Assembly (NCBI GenBank): GCA_041859095.1
Contig: JBHEKY010000016.1
Span: forward strand, 62,001-126,000
Direction: 5' to 3'
From: UBA1422 sp041859095
Lineage (GTDB): Bacteria > Bacillota > Clostridia > Peptostreptococcales > Anaerovoracaceae
DNA: 64,000 nucleotides
How positions within the stretch are numbered: the first letter of the stretch is position 1; each line of letters starts with the position of its first letter. The notes under the pieces are model-generated. The model did not search any database. It saw only the letters and a list, made by a program, of their open reading frames with translations, and was not told the origin of the DNA. The position numbers and the translations under genes were made by a program. Shown one piece after another: positions 44,268 to 52,751 of the stretch.

Positions 44268-45980
44268 ATGGCATTCGACGGCCTAGTCACCGCAGCAGTG
44301 GCGTTTGAATTAAATCGGGCATGTACCCAAGGAAAAATAGAAAAAATCTACCAGCCGGAGAAAGACGAGCTGGTCTTTCACATTCATACACCCCAAGCCA
44401 ATCTGAAGCTATATTTATCATGCAATCCAAGCCATCCGGGTGTCTATCTGATTCCAGGCAGTCCTATCAATCCCCAGGAACCGGGCAGCTTTTGCATGCT
44501 GCTTCGAAAGCACCTTCTGGGTAGTCGCATCTCTTCTATCAAACAGGTTGATTCAGAAAGAATCATCGAGATTTTATTGGAAACTCGAGATGAAATGAAT
44601 TTCCGGGCTAACAAAAAAATAATTATTGAAATTATGGGAAAACACAGCAATATCATCTTGCTGGACGTGGACAAGGACCGAATGATTGATACCATCAAAC
44701 GAGTGCCACTGGATATAAGCCGAGACAGGCAACTTCTGCCAGGATTGCCCTATGAATACCCTCAGAACCAAAACAAAACCTCTTTTCGAAAAATCACTCA
44801 GTCACTGATGGATGATATTTCCGCAGACCAAGATCCTTCAGAAGGTCTTCTGGCGAGAATACAAGGATTCTCACCTCAAATTGCAGAAGAAGTTGCAAGA
44901 TTTGAAGGGAGTAGCACCCGGCGGGAGTGGATCGCTGCCTTGGTTCATAAAATAGATGCTGGCGACTTAAGCCCGCAAGTTTTTTTGGACAAAGAAAATG
45001 CGCCTCTGGATTTCTATATCATTCCGCTTCAACGTTATAAAACCAATAAAACGGTAATCTTTGAAACGGTCAGTCAGACCATTGATTATTATTATACCAA
45101 CAAAGCGTCCACAGATCGGCTTCGACAGAAAGCTACCGGTCTTCAAAAAACTGTTTCAACCGCCATCAAAAAAAATCTGCTCAAACAAAAAAGAATACGA
45201 GAGGATCTTCTCCAGGCAGAAGAGGCGGATCGATTCCGACTCTTTGGGGAACTGTTGACGGCAAGCCTCCATGAAATTACACCGGGAACCACTTCTGTTT
45301 CCGTCGTCAACTACTATGACGGCACACAAGTTGAGATTCCTGTAGACAAGCGTCTGACCCCTGCTCAAAATGCCCAGGCATATTACAAAAAATACAACAA
45401 ATCAAAGCGGGCTGTCTTGGAAAAATCCAGGATGCTAACGGAAACCCAGGCGGAATACGACTATCTTTGTTCGGTTTTGGTTTTCTTAGACATCACCAGG
45501 GATCCTGCGGTCATGGACACCATCCGTGAGGAATTGATGGAAACAGGTTATATGCGTGGTAAGAAAGAGCTTGCCGGAAAAGCAGGCAAGAAAAAAGGAA
45601 AGGCATTGCCTTTCCGATATTTGACTGATGATGGGTTCGTAGTTCTGGCCGGCAGAAACAACAATGAAAATGATGATATCACTTTCAAGCAGTCCCAACG
45701 GAACGATCTTTGGTTTCACACCAAAGACATTCATGGTGCCCACGTTGTCCTTAAGGTGGAGGGCAAGGAACCAACGGAGAATGCAATCCGTCAGGCTGCA
45801 GCCATTGCTGCATTTCATAGTAAAGGGTCTGCCTCTGACAATGTACCCGTGGATTATACCCGTATTCGATATGTAAAAAAACCTCAGGGATCCAAGCCCG
45901 GCAAGTGCATTTACACCGAGCAGAAGACGCTTTATGTTACCCCTTCAGTTCCCCAATCCATTGAATCATCCGAAGGATGA
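44268..45980 (+). CDS. rqcH: Ribosome quality control protein RqcH (NFACT family)
   Basis: A 570-residue NFACT protein, the only large gene on the plus strand. The N-terminal NFACT-N part begins MAFDGLVTAAVAFEL and includes FCMLLRKHLLG. A central helical/coiled-coil region spans about 280-420. The C-terminal NFACT-R has GRNNNENDDITFKQSQRNDLWFHTKDIHGAHVVLK. RqcH binds the 50S subunit carrying peptidyl-tRNA and adds C-terminal alanine tails to stalled peptides. Older annotation called it fibronectin-binding protein. AAAGGAAAG precedes the ATG. Its last 44 bases overlap the convergent hydrolase gene. Confidence 0.95.
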   Translation: MAFDGLVTAAVAFELNRACTQGKIEKIYQPEKDELVFHIHTPQANLKLYLSCNPSHPGVYLIPGSPINPQEPGSFCMLLRKHLLGSRISSIKQVDSERIIEILLETRDEMNFRANKKIIIEIMGKHSNIILLDVDKDRMIDTIKRVPLDISRDRQLLPGLPYEYPQNQNKTSFRKITQSLMDDISADQDPSEGLLARIQGFSPQIAEEVARFEGSSTRREWIAALVHKIDAGDLSPQVFLDKENAPLDFYIIPLQRYKTNKTVIFETVSQTIDYYYTNKASTDRLRQKATGLQKTVSTAIKKNLLKQKRIREDLLQAEEADRFRLFGELLTASLHEITPGTTSVSVVNYYDGTQVEIPVDKRLTPAQNAQAYYKKYNKSKRAVLEKSRMLTETQAEYDYLCSVLVFLDITRDPAVMDTIREELMETGYMRGKKELAGKAGKKKGKALPFRYLTDDGFVVLAGRNNNENDDITFKQSQRNDLWFHTKDIHGAHVVLKVEGKEPTENAIRQAAAIAAFHSKGSASDNVPVDYTRIRYVKKPQGSKPGKCIYTEQKTLYVTPSVPQSIESSEG

Positions 45981-46794
45981 CTTCTTCTCCGCGGACCGTC
46001 TCGTTCCCGTTGTGTATCTCATGGAAGTAACCTTCCCAAGGAATAAAGGTGCAATTCTCTGGTATTCTTTTATAGAGTGCTTTGCTTCCGTTGATATCGC
46101 AAATCCGGTCATCGGTTCCATGCATCAATAGCCAGGGTTTTCCTTTGGATCCTCCGTTGTCTTCATGGGTTCCTGCGACAATGGCTTCTCCGATTTCCAG
46201 GCCTTCTCTTGCAGTGAGCATGGAAATTTTATCATGGACAAGAGGATTGTCATTGTATGGTTTCACTGAGTCGGGATGACCCAGCACTTTTTCATCGATA
46301 GCCGATTTGATGGCAAATGACGGTGCAATTCGGCTAATTAGTGAAACCATCTTGCGCAACATTGGTGCCGGTGCTTCTTTTAGATGCAACCAGGGGGCCG
46401 AAATAATAAAGGCAACCGGTACGTCATTATGGTTCCCTCTACTCTTGTAATCCAACGCAATGTTCCCACCCAAACTGTGGCCATACAAAATAATTGGCAC
46501 GCCGGGGTATTTGGTTTGAGCCGTTTGGATCAAAGCATCCACATCTTGTAAAATGAGTTTGCGTGGAGCGCAGTGTCCTCTGGTTCCACTGGAAAGGCCA
46601 TGGCCCCGAAGGTCCATTGAAACCGATGCGATGTTGGCTTTCGTCAGATACTCATTCATTCGATTATATCGCCCTGCTAATTCGCCCAAGCCATGAATGA
46701 TACATAGTACATATTCCGGGTTGTTTAAGTCCCAGGAATATCCGATGGTTTTCACGTTGCTTTCTTTGTTGATTAACTCAAAATTACGAAACAT
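45937..46794 (-). CDS. Alpha/beta hydrolase, monoacylglycerol lipase-like
   Basis: A 285-residue serine hydrolase of the Hydrolase_4 (lysophospholipase/monoacylglycerol lipase) group. The oxyanion-region motif is IIHGLGE and the nucleophile elbow is GHSLGGN (YGHSLGG). Asp and His candidates lie in LLMHGTDDRIC and GYFHEIHN. There is no signal peptide. AAAGGA 10 bases before the ATG at 46794 gives the start; a GTG 9 bases earlier is too close to the RBS. The natural substrate is unknown. The 3' end overlaps rqcH convergently. Confidence 0.9.
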   Translation of the reverse strand: MFRNFELINKESNVKTIGYSWDLNNPEYVLCIIHGLGELAGRYNRMNEYLTKANIASVSMDLRGHGLSSGTRGHCAPRKLILQDVDALIQTAQTKYPGVPIILYGHSLGGNIALDYKSRGNHNDVPVAFIISAPWLHLKEAPAPMLRKMVSLISRIAPSFAIKSAIDEKVLGHPDSVKPYNDNPLVHDKISMLTAREGLEIGEAIVAGTHEDNGGSKGKPWLLMHGTDDRICDINGSKALYKRIPENCTFIPWEGYFHEIHNGNETVRGEEVILRMIQWIGELKG

Positions 46795-46834
46795 GGCAGT
46801 CACTTCCTTTCAGTTTTCTTATGCTTACCGCCTC

Positions 46835-46875
46835 AAACGGCCTTTCAGCCGTTTTATTTGACGTTTCAGCGGCTT
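46835..46875. repeat. Hairpin and imperfect direct repeat
   Basis: AAACGGC (46835-46841) and GCCGTTT (46848-46854) form a 7-bp hairpin. A roughly 21-base imperfect direct repeat of the type TTTCAGCxGxxTTTATTT follows, at 46843 and 46864. It sits between the divergent hydrolase and small CXXC genes. It may be a binding site or remnant; no function is evident. Confidence 0.45.
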
Positions 46876-46889
46876 TATTTTTTTTCGTA

Positions 46890-46917
46890 TTGTGCTAATT
46901 GATTATTTGGTTATAAT
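46890..46917 (+). promoter_or_regulatory. Candidate promoter for the small CXXC gene
   Basis: TTGTGC (46890-46895) and a perfect TATAAT (46912-46917) with a 16-base spacer. The start would be near 46924, about 55 bases before the ATG. Confidence 0.45.
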
Positions 46918-46979
46918 TGTATTTAGCCCCCCAAGGCGAAAAAACTGATTTGTACAAATAATTAAAAAGGAGGCATAAG

Positions 46980-47111
46980 ATGAAACACAGATGCACCATA
47001 TGCAATCACTATTATGAAACATTTTCGTATAGAGAAGGCTATATCTGTGAAGAATGCCTGGATTCAATCAAATCTCTAGGAATCCAGGATTCGGAATTTG
47101 ATGCCTGGTAA
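46980..47111 (+). CDS. 43-residue zinc-ribbon-like small protein
   Basis: An ATG at 46980 preceded by AAGGAGGCATAAG opens a 43-codon frame ending TAA at 47111. The peptide has two CXXC pairs (C5-T-I-C8 and C23-E-E-C26) spaced like a rubredoxin/zinc-ribbon knuckle, with several aromatic residues between them and an acidic DSEFDAW end. The near-perfect RBS, a TATAAT upstream and a strong terminator downstream argue for a real gene. Metal binding is likely; the function is unknown. Confidence 0.8.
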   Translation: MKHRCTICNHYYETFSYREGYICEECLDSIKSLGIQDSEFDAW

Positions 47112-47198
47112 CCAGTGCAAATAAGCAAGCTAATCCTTTCACTCCAAAAAGCGCATTCCCAATACAAAATCTAAATAATTATTGAACAAATCAAGTTT

Positions 47199-47229
47199 CT
47201 AGGGTCGCAACAGCGGCCCTAGTTTTTTT
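47199..47229 (+). terminator. Terminator of the small CXXC gene
   Basis: CTAGGGTCGC (47199-47208) and GCGGCCCTAG (47213-47222) pair over 10 bp with one G-U, followed by T7 on the plus strand. The T-run touches the stop codon of the convergent flavin reductase. Confidence 0.9.
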
Positions 47230-47839
47230 ATTTTGCAGCTTTCCTACGTTTGGCCGATTCAATACGCTTCTTCGTTTTGGGCTTCATCACCGAATAACCA
47301 AAACGTCCCAGCGGTTTGGCTTGGAGCCCATAGTAAAAGCCGTGATTATAACAGATCAAACCCATCTTGCCAAAATCCAGTTTTCCCATAGCATCCAAGT
47401 ATTTTTCTTCCACATGGACACCCACAATCTCTGCGACAAACATGTCATGGGAAGGATATTCTCTGACTTCACGCACAATGCATTCCAGATTTACAGGGGC
47501 CTCCAAAATCATGGGACATGCCACAGAATCCCCTGACACCGGAGTGAGGTGCTGGGTTTGGAATTTATCCACATCTTTTCCGCTTTTGACCCCACAATAA
47601 TCCATGGCAAACGTCATCTCTTCTGATGGCAGATTAATCACAAATTCACCGCTTTGCTCAATCATTTGATGAGAATAGCGGGATTTCCGGACAGAGACAT
47701 AGGTCATGGGCGGTTCCGAATTGACGATTCCTGTCCATGCGATTGTAATAATGTTGCGGATACCATCCATGGTGCCACACGAAACCAGCACAGTGGGTAC
47801 CGGATTCAACATGGTGCCAGGTTTAAATTGCTTTTTCAT
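47228..47839 (-). CDS. Flavin reductase-family protein
   Basis: A 203-residue protein of the flavin-reductase-like FMN-binding split-barrel family. It has the MLNPVPTVLVSCGT and NIITIAWTGIVNSEPPMTYVSVRKSRYSHQMI N-terminal pattern and a later GEFVINLPSEEM. Such proteins bind FMN and reduce flavins or act as ferric/flavin reductases in anaerobes. A basic C-terminus (KTKKRIESAKRRKAAK) is unusual. AGAGGG precedes the ATG. It is the last gene of the ffh-divIVA-rluD stretch. Confidence 0.9.
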   Translation of the reverse strand: MKKQFKPGTMLNPVPTVLVSCGTMDGIRNIITIAWTGIVNSEPPMTYVSVRKSRYSHQMIEQSGEFVINLPSEEMTFAMDYCGVKSGKDVDKFQTQHLTPVSGDSVACPMILEAPVNLECIVREVREYPSHDMFVAEIVGVHVEEKYLDAMGKLDFGKMGLICYNHGFYYGLQAKPLGRFGYSVMKPKTKKRIESAKRRKAAK

Positions 47840-47849
47840 TTTTCCCTCT

Positions 47850-48779
47850 TTATTGGTTTCTAAGTTTTGTCAGCACCTTCTGAAATTCTTCCGGAAGCGA
47901 GCTTTCAAACTCCATATATTCCTCAGTCCTAGGATGAACAAATCCCAACAGGTAAGCATGCAACAACTGGCCGTCTATAGCGAATGGGTTTTTCTTCGGG
48001 CCATAGACATAATCTCCCAGCAAAGGATGTCCCTTAAAAGCCATATGAACGCGAATTTGGTGTGTTCGACCCGTTTCTAATCTCGCTTCGACTAGATTGT
48101 ATTTTCCCATTCTTTCGATTACTTTATAATTTGTGATGGCTTCCTTTGAGTGCAAATCTGTCACCTTTTGTCTTAGCCGATTGGCAGGATCACGACCAAT
48201 AGGCGCATCGATTCTGCCTTGATCTTCAGAAAAATTGTTGTACACAATCGCCAGGTAACCTCTTGTTATGGTATGTGCTGCCAGTTGACCTGCCAGTGAA
48301 TGATGGGACAAATCGTTTTTTGCCACCATCAAAAGTCCGGTGGTATCTTTGTCAATTCGGTGTACAATTCCCGGTCGGATGACACCGTTTATGGTAGAAA
48401 GTTGATCCTTGCAGTGGAACAAAATACCATTCACCAAGGTTCCTGACAGATTTCCGGGTGCAGGGTGCACGACCATCCCCTTGGGTTTGTCTATCACCAA
48501 CAAGTCATCATCCTCATAAACAATTTTTAAATTTAGGTTTTCGGGTAGCACATTTAGTGTTTCCGGTTCTGGCAGATTTACAATCAGGATATCATCTTTT
48601 TTTACTAAGTACTTTTTGGAAAAGCAGGTAGCTCCATTGACCGAAACCATACCCATTTCAACTAATTTTTGTAGGTAGGTTCTTGAAGTTTCTGGCAATG
48701 TAAAAGAAAGGGCCTTGTCTAATCTGGCCCCCTCGATTTCGTCGTCTATTGTAATCGAAATGATATTAGGATTCTCCAT
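47850..48779 (-). CDS. rluD: RluA/RluD-family 23S rRNA pseudouridine synthase
   Basis: A 309-residue enzyme with an N-terminal S4-like domain (ARLDKALSFTLPETSRTYLQKL) and a catalytic domain. The catalytic motif is HRIDKDTTGLLMVAK, followed by LETGRTHQIRVHMAF. The order lspA-rluD is standard. The ATG at 48779 has GGGAAG upstream and overlaps lspA by 14 bases. The exact uridine target (RluD-type or other) cannot be fixed by eye. Confidence 0.93.
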   Translation of the reverse strand: MENPNIISITIDDEIEGARLDKALSFTLPETSRTYLQKLVEMGMVSVNGATCFSKKYLVKKDDILIVNLPEPETLNVLPENLNLKIVYEDDDLLVIDKPKGMVVHPAPGNLSGTLVNGILFHCKDQLSTINGVIRPGIVHRIDKDTTGLLMVAKNDLSHHSLAGQLAAHTITRGYLAIVYNNFSEDQGRIDAPIGRDPANRLRQKVTDLHSKEAITNYKVIERMGKYNLVEARLETGRTHQIRVHMAFKGHPLLGDYVYGPKKNPFAIDGQLLHAYLLGFVHPRTEEYMEFESSLPEEFQKVLTKLRNQ

Positions 48780-49230
48780 GCTGCTTCCCATCAACAAAAA
48801 TCAAATAGATAAACAGTAGCCCGCAGCCGACACAGATAAAAATGTCAGCAACATTGAAAACCGGTATGATGTGGATATCTAAATAATCCACAACATAACC
48901 TTTTGAGATGCGGTCAATCAGATTACCCAATCCACCACCGATTACCATGGCAATGGCAATCATCAATAGGATGTTGTTTTTTTTGTGCGTCATACCAATA
49001 TATACCAATCCGGCAAACATGATCAACCCCGGCATAACAATCAATAGGATTGGCATCTGGCTGAACAGATTATATGCTGCACCATTATTGCGAATATGTG
49101 TAATGTCAAAAATCTCAGGGATGACCGATATTTTTTTGAAGAGGTCAACCTGGTTTATGATGAAAACTTTGACAATTTGATCCAAACAGGTAATGAGTGC
49201 AACAATCAGATAGTATAGTATCAGCTTCAT
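48766..49230 (-). CDS. lspA: Signal peptidase II
   Basis: A 154-residue aspartyl membrane protease with four TM segments that cleaves prolipoprotein signal peptides. The catalytic motifs are GGGLGNLIDRISKGYVVDYLD and VFNVADIFICVG. It lies between divIVA and rluD. Confidence 0.97.
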   Translation of the reverse strand: MKLILYYLIVALITCLDQIVKVFIINQVDLFKKISVIPEIFDITHIRNNGAAYNLFSQMPILLIVMPGLIMFAGLVYIGMTHKKNNILLMIAIAMVIGGGLGNLIDRISKGYVVDYLDIHIIPVFNVADIFICVGCGLLFIYLIFVDGKQHGES

Positions 49231-49233
49231 CCC

Positions 49234-49827
49234 TTATTTCACCTTCATAATGGTCTTTCTGTCAAAGGATTTACCGTGTGCAATGTCCATTTCGAATTCC
49301 TCTATGGATATTCCTCGGTTTACTGTTTCTGATTTGTCCATTGTTAATTCAAGAGATGCTTTTGCGGCATATTCCGGGAATAGTCCAGATGTCAAGGATT
49401 CAACCCTTGTCAATTCTGTTTCTAATAATTGCTGGTAACGATCCCGGAAGTTATTATAGCTTTTTTTGAGGGTTTTATGTTCCGCATCAATGCGGGCCGC
49501 TGCCTCTCTCGCCTCTCGGACAATCAACTCTGCATCCATCTCAGCGTTTTTTAGTAGAATTTCCGCACGCTTTTCAGCGCTGACTGAAATGTCATTCATT
49601 AGCACTTTGGCAGCTTGCAGCGTTTCTATCACGGAGCTTTCTGATCCCTTGTTCTTTGACTGCTCCAATTCCAGCGTTGCAACCTCAGCCTTCAGCCGGA
49701 CGTTCTCTTTAATTAGTTTTTCGAAATCCAAAGTAATTAAGTCTAGGAATTTATCTACTTCCTCTTCCTTATATCCTCGGACACCTTTGGGAAAATCTTT
49801 TTCCTGTATTTCTGCTGGCGTAATCAT
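49234..49827 (-). CDS. divIVA: Cell division/polarity protein DivIVA
   Basis: A 197-residue coiled-coil protein that recognises curved membrane at poles and septa. The N-terminal lipid-binding domain has MITPAEIQEKDFPKGVRGYKEEEVDKFLD, and the long coiled coil begins about residue 30. GGAGG precedes the ATG at 49827. It directly abuts sepF; yggT and the S4 gene ylmH, usually between them, are missing. Confidence 0.95.
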   Translation of the reverse strand: MITPAEIQEKDFPKGVRGYKEEEVDKFLDLITLDFEKLIKENVRLKAEVATLELEQSKNKGSESSVIETLQAAKVLMNDISVSAEKRAEILLKNAEMDAELIVREAREAAARIDAEHKTLKKSYNNFRDRYQQLLETELTRVESLTSGLFPEYAAKASLELTMDKSETVNRGISIEEFEMDIAHGKSFDRKTIMKVK

Positions 49828-49829
49828 TG

Positions 49830-50306
49830 CTACCTCCATGAATCCTTACTATTACTATTAAAATCAAACCCTTTGTTTTCGTTGCTTCCAGTAATGTCTA
49901 CATTCTCAGGTGCGAAAACAAAGATGTTATTGGCTACTTTTTGAACGTTTCCATTCAATGCGTAAGTGGCTCCGCTCAAGAAGTCAAAGATTTTTCTGGC
50001 GGATTCTGATTCGATTTTTTCAAGATTGATAATCACAGGGCGTCGTGATTTTAAGGAATCAACTAGTTTGGGGCATTCTTCAAAGCTCTGTGGCTCAATG
50101 ACTACCAGTTTAAACGGGCTTGTTGTCCTTGCCTGCATTGAGGTGAATTTTTCCTTCGTCTCTCCTCTGGATCTTGAGACTGCATATTTGGAATCCATTC
50201 CTTTTCTTTCAGATGTCTCTTCTCCTGAAGAAATATCATCTTCAAATTCTTCTTCTTCGATTTCCTCGATACCCATTAAGTCTTTGAATTTTTTAACAAT
50301 GCTCAT
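49830..50306 (-). CDS. sepF: Cell division protein SepF
   Basis: A 158-residue FtsZ-binding protein. It has an N-terminal amphipathic membrane-targeting helix (MSIVKKFKDLMG), an acidic linker, and a C-terminal domain with VIEPQSFEECPKLVDSLKSRRPVIINLE and IFDFLSGATYALNG. It anchors the Z-ring to the membrane. It lies between yggS and divIVA, as expected. Confidence 0.97.
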   Translation of the reverse strand: MSIVKKFKDLMGIEEIEEEEFEDDISSGEETSERKGMDSKYAVSRSRGETKEKFTSMQARTTSPFKLVVIEPQSFEECPKLVDSLKSRRPVIINLEKIESESARKIFDFLSGATYALNGNVQKVANNIFVFAPENVDITGSNENKGFDFNSNSKDSWR

Positions 50307-50326
50307 GTTTTCCTCCTTTGGTGCGG

Positions 50327-50986
50327 TTAATAATTTCGGGTGCCAAATATTGCACTTCCCACCCTGACTAGATTAGCTCCTTCTTCAATGGCCACTTCAT
50401 AGTCATTGGACATTCCCATCGACAGGACTTGGAAATCCAGCCTTGGGTGATTGATACTTTTCAGTTGGTTGAATTGCCGCCTGACATCCGAAAAATATTC
50501 TCTGACATTTTGAGGATCGTCAAACGGTGCGATAAACATTAGCCCCTTGATAATCAATTGGGGACATTGCTCCAATATATCCGTGATAAGCTCTTTGGTA
50601 TCCCCCGATGGAATGCCGAATTTGCTTTCTTCTTCTGCTGCGTTCACCTGGATTAGGATTTGCATCATAATTTCCGCCTGAGCGGCTCGTTTATTTATTT
50701 CGTAAGCTAGATGGAATGAATCCACAGAGTGTATCATGAAAACCTTGTCAATGATTTGTTTCACTTTGTTTGTCTGCAGATGCCCTATCAAATGCCAGCG
50801 AACAGGGGACACTCTTTCATATTTTTCTAGAATTTCCTGAACTTTATTCTCACCGATATCAGTCACGCCAAGTTGAATTGCCTCGTTGATTTCATCAACA
50901 CTTCTTGTTTTTGTTACAGCCACCAGTAATACTCCTTCAGGAATTTTTTTTCTGATGTCTTCTAGATTTTGTTTTATATCACTCAT
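50327..50986 (-). CDS. yggS: PLP-homeostasis protein, YggS/PLPBP family
   Basis: A 219-residue pyridoxal-phosphate-binding protein with an alanine-racemase-like barrel. The PLP lysine is in LLVAVTKTRSVDEI, and WHLIGHLQTNK and LSMGMSNDYEVAIEEGANLVRVGSAIFG are further landmarks. It regulates PLP supply and amino acid levels. It is encoded immediately before sepF, the usual arrangement. Confidence 0.96.
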   Translation of the reverse strand: MSDIKQNLEDIRKKIPEGVLLVAVTKTRSVDEINEAIQLGVTDIGENKVQEILEKYERVSPVRWHLIGHLQTNKVKQIIDKVFMIHSVDSFHLAYEINKRAAQAEIMMQILIQVNAAEEESKFGIPSGDTKELITDILEQCPQLIIKGLMFIAPFDDPQNVREYFSDVRRQFNQLKSINHPRLDFQVLSMGMSNDYEVAIEEGANLVRVGSAIFGTRNY

Positions 50987-50988
50987 TC

Positions 50989-51990
50989 TTATTGATCAGC
51001 CTCCGGTTTCTTCAATACTTCGTCGTAAACATTAACCGTATCTACAGGCTGCCCCTCCTCATTGTAAAAAACATCTTCAAGAACTAGGGTTTTCTCACCA
51101 TCGGTTGCAATGGTGCGAATTGGTTTGAAAACAAAATCCCCAATTGTGTTTTTTATGTACACCCCTGCGATACCATCTTTGGTGGTTAAAGAACTATTAC
51201 TGATTAAGAGTCCTCGTTGATCTACCAGCTGAACTCTTGCCTGGACTTTTCTCTGCCCGGCAAAGCTCTTATAATAGCGGTTCGTAGTTAAGATAACCAT
51301 AAACTTGTCTTCATCAGGTATCAATTTCATAACCGTAGCACGTACGTCACCGTCCGGTAGAATTACTGATACGGTAGCATCCGTCTGGAATTTCGTCGCT
51401 TCTTTTTTGCTAGTCCAAAATACCATATTCCAATTTGAATTGTCGGAAATTTTGTATAAGGGTTCGCCTTTCAAAGTGTATTTGCGCGTTACATCTTGGC
51501 TCTTTATCGACATCCCAGACACTTCTTGATACGTCAAATCTTCTATGGTGTTTGTCGTAAAGATTGCTTCGTATCCGTCCAAATTTGTGCTAAAAATACC
51601 TCTGGAAGCAGCAGCAAAAGTTGTATCTGCAACCAAATTATCTCCTAGTCTTGATAGTAGCGCTTTGAAGTCGGATTTCTTCATCATGTCTGTTTCTTCT
51701 TCGTCAGTGATTGATGAATCCTTGGAAAAAGTTAGGATGGTTGCTCCTTTTTTTACAAGGGCGCCCTCTTCAAAGTTGTATTTGATATCCCCCGAATCCG
51801 ATGCGCAATAAACGGTTTCGTTTCTAACAATATAGCATACTACCTCTTGCTCTACCTTGATTTCTCCATACTTGAGAATCTCGGTTCTGGTCAATGCCCC
51901 CGTCAGAAACGGTACAATCTCAATCACAACATATAGTGTCAGAAGGGCTATGATAAATATATATATAGTTCTTTTTTTGGGTTTTGGCAT
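50989..51990 (-). CDS. HlyD-like membrane-anchored protein of the division cluster
   Basis: A 333-residue protein with one N-terminal TM segment (about residues 9-30) and an otherwise extracytoplasmic beta-rich chain. GDIKYNFEEGALVKKGATILTFS resembles the biotinyl-lipoyl/HlyD adaptor fold. Such a gene often precedes yggS-sepF in Clostridia, annotated as HlyD-family periplasmic adaptor, but no transporter gene is nearby. GGAGGG 6 bases before the ATG at 51990 selects this start. The function is unknown; context suggests an envelope or division role. Confidence 0.8.
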   Translation of the reverse strand: MPKPKKRTIYIFIIALLTLYVVIEIVPFLTGALTRTEILKYGEIKVEQEVVCYIVRNETVYCASDSGDIKYNFEEGALVKKGATILTFSKDSSITDEEETDMMKKSDFKALLSRLGDNLVADTTFAAASRGIFSTNLDGYEAIFTTNTIEDLTYQEVSGMSIKSQDVTRKYTLKGEPLYKISDNSNWNMVFWTSKKEATKFQTDATVSVILPDGDVRATVMKLIPDEDKFMVILTTNRYYKSFAGQRKVQARVQLVDQRGLLISNSSLTTKDGIAGVYIKNTIGDFVFKPIRTIATDGEKTLVLEDVFYNEEGQPVDTVNVYDEVLKKPEADQ

Positions 51991-52010
51991 AATCACCCTC
52001 CAAGCCTATT

Positions 52011-52751
52011 CTACATCATGTCTATGACTTTTTCCATTATTTTTCTTTGATCTCGTGTCAGTTGATCTGCTTTTTTTATGTAGGCTTCAAACAAATCAGG
52101 TCGCCGTTCTTTTGTCAGTCGCAGAGATTGTTCAAATTGCCATAGCGCAATCCGTTTATGATCTCCGTTTACAAGGACTTCCGGCACCTCCATTTCCCTG
52201 TAAGTTCTGGGTTTTGTATATTGTGGGTATTCCAGAAGACCAGAATAGATTGATTCTTCCTGGTGGGAAGCTTCATTGCCTATTATTCCGGGAATCAAGC
52301 GGGCAACCGCATCAATCAAAACCACCGCTGCCGGCTCACCACCGGTTAGGATATAGTCCCCAATAGAAATTTCCTCAATGTCCCAACCTGTTAGTACCCT
52401 TTCATCGATTCCTTCATAATGTCCGCATAAAATCACCAGTTCTTCCAGGTTTGATAAGTCTTCAATTTTTGCTTGATTCAAAACTGGTCCTTTGGGAGAC
52501 ATATAAATAATTTTTTTGCCTCTGGCGCCAACCGCTTCCAGGCAAAGAAAAATAGGGTCAGCGGACATGACCATTCCTGCCCCACCACCATAAGGGGTGT
52601 CATCAACCCGGTTGTGCTTATCCCGAGTATAATCCCGAATGTCGGTTACATGGATTGTGAGCAGTCCCCGGTCAGCTGCCTTTCCTAAAATACTGCTGTC
52701 CACCGTTCCGGAAAACATTTCAGGAAACAAGCTTAATACTTCAATCTTCAT
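52011..52751 (-). CDS. trmD: tRNA (guanine-N1-)-methyltransferase
   Basis: A 246-residue SPOUT enzyme that makes m1G37 in tRNAs. It has DTPYGGGAGMVM, ILCGHYEGIDERV and SIGDYILTGGEPAA. It overlaps rimM by 11 bases. rplS, which follows trmD in most Firmicutes, is not downstream here; the next gene is the HlyD-like one, 20 bases away. Confidence 0.98.
   Translation of the reverse strand: MKIEVLSLFPEMFSGTVDSSILGKAADRGLLTIHVTDIRDYTRDKHNRVDDTPYGGGAGMVMSADPIFLCLEAVGARGKKIIYMSPKGPVLNQAKIEDLSNLEELVILCGHYEGIDERVLTGWDIEEISIGDYILTGGEPAAVVLIDAVARLIPGIIGNEASHQEESIYSGLLEYPQYTKPRTYREMEVPEVLVNGDHKRIALWQFEQSLRLTKERRPDLFEAYIKKADQLTRDQRKIMEKVIDMM

Noticed and set aside
44268..45980. A fibronectin-binding adhesin
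   Set aside because: That is an older label for this family; the NFACT-N and NFACT-R parts and lack of a signal peptide indicate RqcH.
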